From Endocalyx cinctus (lineage: Eukaryota > Ascomycota > Sordariomycetes > Amphisphaeriales > Apiosporaceae): a DNA stretch of 64,000 nucleotides. Shown here piece by piece: positions 36,301 through 47,300 of the stretch (its first letter is position 1; each line of letters begins with the position of its first letter). The notes under the pieces were generated by a model, which worked only from the letters and a program-made list of their open reading frames with translations, did not search any database and was not told the DNA's origin. The stretch spans positions 1,116,001 to 1,180,000 of the forward strand of contig BCKC01000006.1 in the NCBI GenBank assembly GCA_001600455.1, read 5' to 3'. The position numbers and the translations under genes are program-made.

Positions 36301-37430
36301 GTATATAGTTTTTAGGCATATGATTTAATATGTATATAAGCTAGGCTAATTATTTAAAATAGGTTAATAAAAAATTAGCTATATAAGAATTATTAATATT
36401 AAAGTTGGCTAATTTAATATAGGGATCTAATCTTCTTAAGGTAAAATAATTATATATAATTATTATATGTAATATATTTATGTACGTTATATTAATGTAG
36501 TATATATTAAATATAAATATATTTAAAGAAATTATTAAAGGATTTAGTATAATATAGTTACGGTATTTAAGATAGGTTGTTGGAGTGTATAAAGTAATCC
36601 TTATAGCGTAAATTAAAGTTAAATTATTAATTTTATTAATAGACCTTTATTTGAGTTAAAGAGTAATAATAAGTTACGTACGTATTAATTTTGTAATATA
36701 AGAAATAATAGGGTATATTGTGCGTAATATTATGGATAAAATCTTTAGCGCGAAAACGAGGAATTATAGGAATTAAAAATATTGAAAACGATAAGGGCGT
36801 AGGCTTAATGTTAACGTAACGTAAATAATTTTTAATTTAGGTTATGATATTATTTATATAATTTATAAGTTTAAGATTATAGTAGCGGGTGAGTAGTAAG
36901 GGGATATTTCTTTAAAAAAGCGGATATAAGATTTATAAAAAAAAAAACTAGAGTAAAAAAAGTTTAGATAGTTTATTTATGTTATATTTGCGAATAATAT
37001 ATTAAATTATTATTAAAATATTAATTTAGATCGATTTAAGTTATTATTTAAGTATAAAATATTAATAATTATATAAATTAGAATAAAAAAGATAGGGTTA
37101 AAAACTTTTTTATTTTTATAAAAGGTCCCTAATGTAATATTTTTGTATTATAGTTACGATAGTGGTAAGAAAATAATAAAATATATTATTTTATATTGTT
37201 TATAATAGGAAAGATTATACGTAAAATTATTATAATAAGTTGTTTTATTAATATTACGAACGCGTGATAATTTTAATTAGGTTATAAAGGACCTGTAAGT
37301 TATTAAATAATTAGTAAAATAAATAGTATATACCGGTTTATTAAATATATATAAAGTAATAAAAAAGATAAGCGGTTAATATAGTTATAAATTATACTTG
37401 GAGCGGGAGTAATGTATAAATAATATATTA
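33390..37430 (+). mobile_element. RIP-degraded Tad-like LINE (non-LTR retrotransposon), near full length
   Basis: Plus strand, no intact ORF, but remnants appear in the expected order. Near 34595-34770 FNYYKFSYITRIYNKKARYRRY corresponds to the knuckle of the 31.3-kb copy with Cys-to-Tyr, His-to-Tyr and Gly-to-Ser changes. The reverse transcriptase follows: RAFDTVNY at 35804, TTGIPQDFPL at about 35958, and FANN at 36063 where FADD is expected (Asp-to-Asn from G-to-A change). A C-terminal piece near 37290-37400 (VYTGLLNIYKVIKKISG) matches the better-kept copy at 39.0 kb. Non-LTR elements copy themselves through target-primed reverse transcription; this copy is dead. Gene order and the IPQ and FADD-type motifs fit the Tad/LINE group. 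Confidence 0.8.
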
Positions 37431-38701
37431 TTATTTCCCCAAAAAAAGAAAAAGAAATTATAAATTTTTATTAATAAAAAAAATTAAAGAAATTAAATTA
37501 TAAAGAATAAAAATTATAAAAATAATAATTATATAATATTAATATAAAGTTAAAGTTAGGTAAAATGAGGTAAAAAAATTATAATATATTTAAAAGGGTT
37601 AGGGGATTTTATTAATAATGTATTAATAAAATACGAGTATAATAATTAATTAAAAGATATAATACCCGATTAAAATTGGGGTAAAAAGAGGGGGATAACG
37701 GTATAGGGGTAAACTACTAAAATTATGGTAGTAAGTTATAAATATTGCCGAGTTATAATTCTTAGGGTTATTTTTTATTATTTTATTTCTCCTTTTTTCC
37801 TCCTTTTTTTACCTTTTTTTTAAATTTTTTAAATTTTTTTTATCCTTTTTTAAATATTAAATATTATTAATATCGGATATATAATATAAGATTAACGTAA
37901 AATTTATAATAGTAGTGGTTAAATTAATTATCGTAAAGATAAGGTTTTTAAAAAGGTTTAAGACTTTTGGGGGGAATAGGGAAATCGTAAGGAGAGTAGG
38001 TAATAATATAAACGTAATGGGGGTAAACGTAAAGAATTGGGGAGGCGTGGCATTATTAATAGATTATTTATCCTTAAGTAATAATTATTTAATAATAATA
38101 TTAACTTTTTTTTAAATTTGGATTAATTAAAATAAAGTTAATATATAATAAACGTAATATAAGTAAAGAATTTTAATTTATAAAAGGTAAATTTTTATTT
38201 AAGGTTATAATAATAACTACAAATATTTAGGCAATAATAATAATAGATAAAAGAACTTAAAATATAATTAATAAAAATAATATAAATATTATAGGAATAT
38301 TTATATTTTTATAAATATAATTACCTTAAACGTAAAACTTATAATATATATTATTACTTAAAAGAATATTAATATTATAAATATTACGTAAACAAAATAT
38401 TATATACTTATTTATATTAAATAAATAATATTAACATTTTTAATAATATATTATATATAATAAATATAAAATATAGGGTAAAAAATAATAATAATACGTA
38501 ATTTAATATATTTACATTTCGTCGGTAATACGCTAACTAATTTACCCGCGGACGAGAAAAATATAACATTAATAACTAAAATAACGTCAAAAAACCTAAC
38601 AAAAAATAAAAACGTAGACATTTACCATAGTATTAATACTATACAAAAAGCATAATAAAACTTTAAGGGTAATATTTATAATAATAATAATAATACAAAG
38701 T

Positions 38702-38812
38702 AGTATGGGTGTAAAAGATAATGTATTGGTAGCTTGGAAGCGGAGCTTCCAAACTAGCTATATATCTATCTAGTACAGTATGTAGTATGGGTTCCACCCA
38801 TACTATACTATA
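38702..38812. repeat. MITE-like short element, copy 1
   Basis: AGTATGGGTG at the left and CCACCCATACT at the right are terminal inverted repeats about 100 bp apart; internal hairpin GGAAGCGGAGCTTCC. A second, more decayed copy is at 40203-40313. Confidence 0.65.
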
Positions 38813-38999
38813 TCAGAAATTTTATTAAGTAAAGTTTATAATATTTATAAAAAAGATTTTAAGGTATTTTATATTATAGTAAAAAATAATACTTAAATTA
38901 AAAGTTAAAAAATTAAGGTAAAGATTAATTAAATATAATAAGAAATTTATTATTTAAATATTTATAAATTTCTAATATATTAGTATATTAAGAGAATTA

Positions 39000-39345
39000 A
39001 TAATTTACTAGATCTATACGTTGGCCGCCTATCTCTTTTGCTACCTTATACATGCTTAGTAAGCCGGTATATACCATCCATTTTGCTAGTTGTTTAGCGG
39101 CTCGCGGGTCCTTCGTAACCTGATCGAGGTCGTCACGCGTTCGTAGCGCTAGCGGAGCGACTCGTTGTAGTAGTTTCGCGCGTGGTCTTTCCCATCGTGA
39201 ACAATGTAAAATAACGTGTTTTGCTGTTTCCTCACCGCTGTCGCTTCGCGCTCGCGCATCATCGCCGGACGGGTAACTGCAGAAAACTTAACCAAACGGA
39301 AGGTACGACCTACGCCCTTCCCTCACTGGAGCTGGAAATCACACC
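39000..39345 (-). mobile_element. LINE ORF2 C-terminal fragment, minus strand, little decayed
   Basis: Minus strand reads HVILHCSRWERPRAKLL, then DDLDQVTKDPRAAKQLAKW and MVYTGLLSMYKVAKEIGGQR before a stop near 39006. The HC..W motif is typical of the C-terminus of Tad-type ORF2. It is joined directly to island repeat S (39345-39660), so a large internal deletion or template switch is likely. The plus-strand frame 39216-39467 is a shadow. Confidence 0.7.
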
Positions 39346-39660
39346 GTAACCGGTACCATTACGGGAGCTGTGTAATAGTTGCGCGCGCGAGACGCGCGCG
39401 ACGGGGGCGGTTAACGCCCCCAAATTTTCACCTTTCTTCGCCTTTTGGCACCCCCTGGGTGGTGTAACCCAGTTGAGTAAGAGAAAACGGAGAGAGTAGA
39501 TATATTTGGATGCGTGAGGTTTTTATCCCGTGGTCGTCACGCTCGCGCGGCGGCCGCATGGGTTTTATTCGCGGAAAAGCACAGATAAAGGACCGTGCCT
39601 TTATGTAATTAATTATATAAGTAAATAGGCGAACGGAATAAATATAAATAAATAAATATA
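39345..39660 (-). repeat. Island repeat S, copy 3 (inverted)
   Basis: Reverse complement of the 28790-29120 copy, with higher GC and so probably the least mutated version. The word TAATGGTACC/GGTACCATTA and GCGGCCGC are kept. Confidence 0.75.
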
Positions 39661-40202
39661 TTAAATTAAACGAAGATAATTTTAATTTATTTAATAAATT
39701 AAACGATTTTTTTATAATAATTTTAATATTAATAATAATTCGAATAATTTAAATTTTAATTTTAATAATAAGTTTTTTTAAATTAAATAATTATTAATAT
39801 TAAAAACGAAGTTAATATTTATTTAAATAAAAATTTATTTTTAAAATTAATAAATATTTTTTATTATTAAAATATATTATTATTATTATTATTATTAATA
39901 TTTATTATTTAAATAAGTTAATTTATTAAAATATTAAAAAAATAATATATTTAAATTTTTAATTTTATCGATTTTAGCTAAAGAATACTTAAATATATTA
40001 ATTATTTCGATTAGTGTAAAAAGAATTTTTTTAATTTTTAATAATATTATTATAAAAAATCGTAATAAAATAGTTTTAAAAACGGTAAAATAGTTAATTT
40101 TATTACAAAGTTAAAATTTAATTAATTTAAATAAATTATTATTAAAAAAAAATAATAAAAAATTAGTTAAAATTTAAATATAATTTATTATTAATATAAA
40201 GT

Positions 40203-40313
40203 AATATAAGTATTAAAGATAATATATTAATAGCTTAAAAGCGAAGCTTCCAAGCTAGTTATATATCTATTTAGTACAGTATGTAGTATAAGTTCCACCT
40301 ATACTATATTATA
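40203..40313. repeat. MITE-like short element, copy 2
   Basis: Aligned by eye with 38702-38812 over its full length; differences are mostly G-to-A and C-to-T. GCGAAGCTTCCAAGCTAGTT and TAGTACAGTATGTAGTAT are shared. Confidence 0.65.
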
Positions 40314-40769
40314 TTAATTATTAATTAAAAGTTTTTTTTTATATAATTTTAAAAATAATAAATTATATTAATTATTAAAATTTTTAAAGTTATTATTTTA
40401 TTAAATATTAATTATTATATATAATTATTATTTTTTTAATTATTATTTTAATAATATATATAAATTAATATAATAATTATTATATATACTTAATTATTTT
40501 ATTTTTTTAAAAAAAAATAATTATTTTTTAAAATAAAATAATTTTAAATTAAAATAATTTTAGTAACTAATAATTACTAATTACTAAATTAGTATTATTA
40601 AATATTAATTTAATAATTATTAATTTAATATTAATATTAATAAATACTAAATTAGTAATATTAATTTTTAACCTTAATTATAATATATATAAGTTTTAAT
40701 CACGAGACGAACGCCACTAACCCTCGCTACGCTTTGGGTCACTTAACTATTATGCGGCTAGAGGCTAGA

Positions 40770-40917
40770 AAGGGTGTACTCACCTGAGTGGAGAAGAGCC
40801 CTCTTAAACCAAGATGCCCCACTTTTCCCTTTTCTTTTTAAGAAGTAGAAATTAATTAGATAGAACTGGAGATTTAGAAAATATAACATTATTATGCTCC
40901 TTCTTTTTGGTCCTTAT
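40770..40917 (+). repeat. Cluster-flanking repeat F, left copy
   Basis: About 148 bp. It aligns with the reverse complement of 60621-60769 over the whole length; shared stretches include GAGAAATTAATTAGATAGAA-like, GAACTGGAGA and CTCTTTTTGGTCCTTA-type sequence. It stands between the AT-rich island and the PKS gene. Confidence 0.8.
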
Positions 40918-40919
40918 AA

Positions 40920-40958
40920 GGCCGGTTGTTAGGCTAAGCCTTAGCTCCCAGCCTTACA
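40920..40958. repeat. LTR-like terminus, copy 2
   Basis: GCCGGTTGTTAGGCTAAGCC then TTAGCTCCCAGCCTTACA; same orientation as 27248-27284. Confidence 0.65.
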
Positions 40959-40977
40959 TTTTAACACCTATACTACT

Positions 40978-41084
40978 TTATATTAATACATAAACCACTT
41001 TAGTTAGCGCGAGGTTACTCAATATAGTTCCCGCGCTAGGATACGCGAGCATGCTAATGCGTGCACGGGCCACTTTCGTCACTA
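40978..41084. repeat. Island repeat R, partial copy 4
   Basis: Only the right half of repeat R: TTAGTTAGCGCGAGGTTACT, TTCCCGCGCTAG, GTGCACGGGCCACTTTCGTC. It is outside the AT-rich island and less decayed, only 240 bp from the PKS stop codon. Confidence 0.75.
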
Positions 41085-41325
41085 GGGTTTTTAAAGATGG
41101 CTTCGTAAAGGCGTATAAAAGACCCTTTGTAAACTTAGGCACCTTCCTTTCTTCTTCAACTTTAGGATCTTCGATAAATATATTGATTACTTCGAGCATT
41201 TGCCTTGATATATCGTATGTGCCATCACATAGCCTTCCGTACTTCAGCTATGCCGTAATACTTAAGTTGAGTTTAAGACTCAGGCCTTTCTGTCAGCCAG
41301 CACGCTCACCTCCTATCTATAAAGC

Positions 41326-44300
41326 TTAAGTTTTCCTTTGTGCTACTAAATTACATATACTAGATATGGACTGCCCTCCAGATATTTCGAATATTGCAAC
41401 ACTGGAATGGAAATCCTTTCCAATCCAATTACGCAACTCAATAGCCATCAACGAATCAACACCATAATCCGATAAGGATTTATCTATTTCTATATCGTCA
41501 ACTGAAACTGATAGCGACTGAGCCACTTTAGTGCGTAAGGCTTGCGCGAAGATATCGGCCCTTCCTGTTGCGCTTGCCTCTTGTTCAAATAACATAGCAG
41601 CTTGGTTGGTGTAATCTTGAGGTCCCGACTGGGTTGTTTGGATCGGACGCGCAAACCCTGCGAATGAAAGAAGATTTAATTAGATTTTCCTTGTCTTAAT
41701 GAGAAATATTCATATCACCTTGGAAAGTTGCTCTGCAGCTAGATCTAAAACAATAAAAAAATGCCTGCGTTTACTTACCTGAAAATGTTGGCCGCTGCAC
41801 GGCAGCAATAGGCCGTTCACCTCGCTCAAGAAAGTCCCTCCCCGTAATCGCACCAATTAAAAGTTGGCTCTTGTCGGGAGACAGGACTGGTAGGGAAGGA
41901 TCACAAATTAAGCTTAATACAGCCAAGAATTCTTCTTCTTCGATGGGTGCCATGTCGCCGGCCATCTTTCTCACGCGCTGGTACTCTTCTGTTTCGGCCA
42001 CTATACCGATAGTACGCATCCATCCAATGTCGAGACTGATCGCCTTCTCATTACGGATTGTCCGATATCGTGCTAGCGAATCTTGAAAGGTACACCCTGC
42101 AGCATAGTTGGATTGCGCAGTACTCCCGTATAATCCCGCTAGCGATGAGAGCAATATGAAAAAGTCCAAGGAAGGAGGTAACATGCTATGGAGGTTCCAA
42201 GAAGAATTCACTTTTGACTGAATTGTTAACTTCCATTGTTGGTAGGTCATATTCTCGAATACAGCATCCTAAAGTTGAGGTTTTGAAAACATGTCAGAAG
42301 ATTCATTTGTTATATCTCAGCACCGAAATCTTACCTGTAGGACCATAGCGGCATTGATGCACCCTTTGATAGGGGGCATTGTTGTTGTGCAGTTATTCAG
42401 AAGATCCCTGACCGCTGAAGCTGACGAGACATCACAAACTGGAGCGAAGACTTCCACGCCTTGCTGTGTAAGCTCCGCAACAACATCTGCGGCCTCCTGG
42501 GATCTGATACCAGACCTTGATGGCAGAATTAGGTGTTTGGCTCCTTTCATAGCCATCCACTTTATAATTGCCCTACCGAGGCCTCCCAATCCACCCGCAA
42601 TAAGGTAAGAAGCGTGTTCGCTAAATGACCAAGCACTATGCTCACGACAGAGCGTATGTACAATATCAGACTCACTTCTAGTAAGAATAACGCGCCCTGT
42701 ATTTTTGCCTGTCTGTATCAAGCGGAAAGCTTTCTCCATGTCAGAAACAGGATACATATGCAGCGGTTTAGGATTCTTGATAATCCCCTTTTCAAGAAGT
42801 TCTCTGACTTTTCGAATCAGATTGTTCATCATTCCTGCCCTGGAGGTGGAAATATGATGAATGTCGACTGCTGAGAAGCTAACATTCTTCTTGAAACTTG
42901 ACATAGGGAGTGATGCATCCGACATAATATCTGCCTTGCCAAGCTCGATAAAGCGACCATAGGGGGCAATACACTCCCACGAAGCCCGAAGACTATCGCC
43001 GGCAAGGGAATTCAAGATTACATCGACACCACGGCCACTAGTTACCCGTTTTATTCCCTCCAAGAATGACGAATTTCTGCTGTAGAATATATGTGATTCT
43101 GGTATGTCGAATTCTTCTTCCAGTAGTTTCTTCTTATCTTCGTTTCCAACAGTAACAAAAATGTCAGAAGCGCCCAGCATCCTAGAAATCCAGATTGCCA
43201 TTTGGCCTGTGCTACCAGATGCTGAGTGGATTAGGATAGTCTCCCCCGGTTGGAGTCTAGCTACGTCTACCAACGCATGGTAGGCGGTTATCGCAGGATT
43301 GATGCAGGCAATAGACTCCGTGAATGAAATGTTATCTGGAAGTTTGTGGATACTCTGTATGTGGGCCCTTGGGTTTGTTTTCATACATCCTGGGGATGCT
43401 AGAAGAACTCGGTCACCAGGTTGTAGGGGCGACAGAGATGGGCATCGGGCCCCGAGCTTCTTGACAACCCCACTGCATTCGAATCCCATCTGCTCGCCTG
43501 GCAATTTTCCAGTAGCGATAAAGACATCCCGGAAACTTAGCGCCCAGGCGCTTGCTTCAATCTCAACCTCTTCCGGGTCGAGATTCATATTGCATTTAGG
43601 ATCTTCTACAAACTGTAAAGTGTCCAAAATTCCTGGAGTCCCAATGGAAAGCATAAGGGGAGGCGCCGTGCTTAATATCTGTCGGCGGGGCTGGGGGCAA
43701 ATGAGAGACTGCATACTTCCACCTAGGGTGACCTCTTCAACGAGGCGTCCCGATAGCAGGTATCCATTCTGTGCCCAATATTCAAGCTCTGGAGATGAAT
43801 CTCCTGACCAAAATGAAGAGTCTAACACTTTGAAAATATGATCAACATACTCGGGCATGTTGTTTTCCTCATATTCAATTGCAAGAGTCACAAATTGTTT
43901 GTCGAATGACTCTGATCTAAGAGCTCTGATGAATCCCGTCATGAGATGGTAGTCCGGATAATTCACGTCTTTAGGATGGGAGGCAGAAACCCAAAGCACA
44001 TTATGCGCTGAATTTATCAGGCGCTTTATTGCACTCAAATCGTTCTCAGACATGTTTGCTAAGAAAGGACGATCGACATCCAAAAGACAAATAAACACAC
44101 CACCGCTCACTGTAGTGTATTCATTTGTCTGGTGTATGGTAATAACAGTCGCTTCATACTTGCCACTTATAATCCTAGATAGTGAATCTTGAATAGCTGA
44201 TAATTGACTATCAACAACAAGGAACACCTGTTTTGTCTGGGGGTTCTCAGTTTCTTCTAGCACATTCTTAGCCGTGGAAACCATAATGCTGCAGTAATGG

Positions 44301-47300
44301 CATTCGGTACTCTCATAGTCCCGCAATATTAGATCGTTTCCCGAAAAGCCTGATTCTCGAAGCATGGTATCCCATTGGGCTTCAGTCAAAAGCGGACTTA
44401 GAGTGCGCCAATTTTCTTTAGACAGCCACCATCCTGGCAGCATTCCAAACCCGATGTTAACGCAGGCGCTATCTGGGACTACCACTTCGAGATTTATGAG
44501 GTAGCCCCCAGGCCTCAGAACTTTGTGAATGTTCTGCAATACGACTGCCAAGTTTGTGGCGATATGAAGAACGCTACCAGCAATGACCACGTCGTATCCG
44601 CCTTCAGCTCCCTCGAGAGTATCGTGTTCAATATCAAACTTTCGGAACACCATTCTTTTCTCAAATCTCTTGAATCGATTCCTCGCCCTTTCAAAAAAAG
44701 ACGGGGATATGTCAGTATAGGTGTACTCACGAAGGGCAGATATGCCCGTTTCATCCTCCAAATTTTCTATGAGAGATAGAATATGGGATGTCATTCCCCC
44801 AGTGCCGGCGCCGACTTCCAGAATTCTAAGGTCGGGCTTCTCGTGGACCATCAAGTTGAAAAGCTTTCGAAACCTTGCATCGCACATGTGAGTAAACAAT
44901 GACTTGTAGAATACCTCTACGTGGTCGGTTGTGAACAGGAGTTCGAGGGGGTCTGTGTCCTGGCGCAGGACGGATTCCAAGTTGCGAATAATGAACGGGA
45001 ATACCTCCCAACCTGGATTAATGTCTTTACAGCGACTCAAAATTTTCTCAATTTCCACATCGCTCATTAAGTCAATGTTTTTGGCGCAAGTGAGCTGTTT
45101 TTGATAAAGATGCTTGATCAATATCCGCAACTTTTGGAGATGGATGGGGTTTTGTGAAGTGATTCCAGAGGTAGATGCTGCTTGTAAGGATCTATACGCT
45201 GCCATGGCCATAGCGCTCTCGGTTTCTCGATAAAATTTCCCCATATAATGCTCATTGTTCGCCACAGAGAACGAATTGTTGCAGTATGAATGGAGCTGCT
45301 CAGGACTCAGTAAACTTAGCTGCGGTTGCCAGTCGACTCCAAAGAGTAATGACTTGGGCTTTTCGTTGTGTTCATCCACAGATGAAACAGGTTTGAACAC
45401 CAAGTCTTGGATAGAACACAAAGGGGGGCCATCATCGCCGAGAATGTGGACTGTAGCCTTTCCGCCGAGAGCCGCAGATGCGTCTGTGACTTTTGAATAA
45501 GCTTGAACAAATGGCTTTTCTTGATCTTTCCAGCCGTTGGCTGAGATCCACACGTCTGAGATATATTGCGGGACGAGAGTGGCAAGTCGAGTGGACAAGC
45601 CTTTTGAAAGCAGAGCTAATGTTAGGTGGACGGCTGCATCTAGAACAGCAGGATGCACAATGCTGCTTTTGTCTGTTGTAGATGTACTGATATCTGCCAC
45701 CGATTGGTTGACACCGTCCCACCTTATTCTCTGGAGTAGTTGAAAATGAGACCCATATTGGTTACCATGCTCCCAGCAGAATTCATAGAACTTATTTTGG
45801 TCGATACATTTGGTACTAGATTTGCACCCTCGATTGAATAGGTCATGTATAAGCTCACTTGATAGCTTCGCCTCTTTCCCGCCGTCGACTGGAGTTCTGC
45901 CCTGTTCATATTGAGTCTGAACTATGCCTTGGAATGCCTCGGCCCATTGATTATCTAGATATGAAGATATCTTGACTTGAAACCAACCGGATTCCTTTTC
46001 ATGTGGTCCATGCATTCTTTGGACACGAGCTACTGTCTCAGTCCCTCCATGTATAGCTTCTTTGACAATTACTGGGTTAAAAAAGCGTGCTTTCTTAATA
46101 TTAAACCCAGTAATCTTTCGATTGCCTGTCGCCATTTGCCGTACTGCTTCGAGTGACATCAGAAGCATGGCTGTTCCTGGTAATACCGTGACATTGTTGA
46201 TCTGAGACAAGTTTAGTTGGTGACCGCATTACTAGTAGAGATATTGCTGTTACTTACAATATGACTTTTAAGCCATGGCATGATGTCAATATTCAAGGTG
46301 TTTCTCCACCGAGGCTCCAATTGGTTCCAATCATGGACTTTTCTTCCAAGAATTTCACTGTGCTCACCACGACGTAGCCTAAAGCCACGGCTAAGACTCG
46401 ACTCACTCCAATACTTCCGAGAGTGATCGAAAGGGTACTCAGGGCAACCAACCAGCAAGGGAATCTGGTTGTCGTTCGATGATACGCCATTTACTACGGA
46501 GATTGCGACAGGATAACCGTAAGAAAAAAGTCTCCCGACCAACTCTAAGACGGTGGTTTTCGCATCTTTTGACCTGTTCAAGGCGGAATCGTAGCGAAAG
46601 TTGTCAACGGCTGATGGCTTTTGGCACAAGGTATCCCGAATTGGCCGACGTAGAGTGGAATGAGGACCCAGTTCTATTACATCCAAGGTGGATTTAATAG
46701 ATTTCCTATGGTCAGTGTTGTTTTGATCTATATGTTGAGCAAGGAAAGTGAGCGCTTTCGAAAATTGAACAGGAGAGACAAGATTGTCCACCCAGTACTG
46801 AGCTGTGGTCAGTGTTTCACATGGTACTAAGTTTCCAGTGACTGATGAGACCATGACCATACCACAACTATCTCTATCTCCTGGTACAAGAGTACCAAAG
46901 GCTCTTGCATACTCTTCTGCAATTGCCTCCATAGCTGGTGAGTGGTATGCAATCCCTGTATTTAGCTTCTTAGAAAATACTCCGGCTGTATCCAGTTCTC
47001 TTTTTAGCTTGTCAATTGTATCCACTGTGGATGATATCGTGCAGTTAGACGGGCTATTGATGCAGGCAATATGAATTTTATCCCGCGGATTCAAAATGCT
47101 TATTTTACTAGCATAAGTGGAGATCTCATGCTCAGGAAGTTCGACAGCAATCATAGTATAAGGAACTGTGAATTCGATAAGCTTCTCTGCCAGCTTGCCA
47201 CGGTAGTAAGAAACCCTGCATGCCGATTCAAGGGATAAAGCACCCATTGCGTAGCTGAAGTTTAACAATTAGTCTATGATTCTATGATTTAGATATTGAG

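Larger units (their letters stand above)
27340..40720. other. AT-rich island with RIP-like decay of transposons
   Basis: Roughly 13.4 kb of extreme AT richness with TpA over-abundance and scarcity of CpA, against normal composition on both sides. No intact gene. Long open frames here (for example 31612-31932 and 37915-38115) are chance products of low GC. The pattern, plus transition-type damage in recognisable LINE motifs, is what RIP does to repeats. The interval 32640-33400 is the most extreme, with almost no G or C. Patches with more normal composition are 30915-31258, 35640-36010 and 39000-39560. Confidence 0.88.

Noticed and set aside
37915..38115. 66-codon open frame
   Set aside because: Low-GC chance frame in decayed repeat DNA with no motif.
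39216..39467. 83-codon plus-strand frame
   Set aside because: Antisense shadow of a LINE C-terminal fragment and repeat S.
27340..40720. CRISPR-like or satellite array
   Set aside because: Repeats are few, long and dispersed with decay; no regular repeat-spacer pattern, and the DNA is eukaryotic.
27340..40720. Centromere core
   Set aside because: AT-rich RIP islands can mark fungal centromeres, but 13 kb flanked by active-looking genes gives no specific support.
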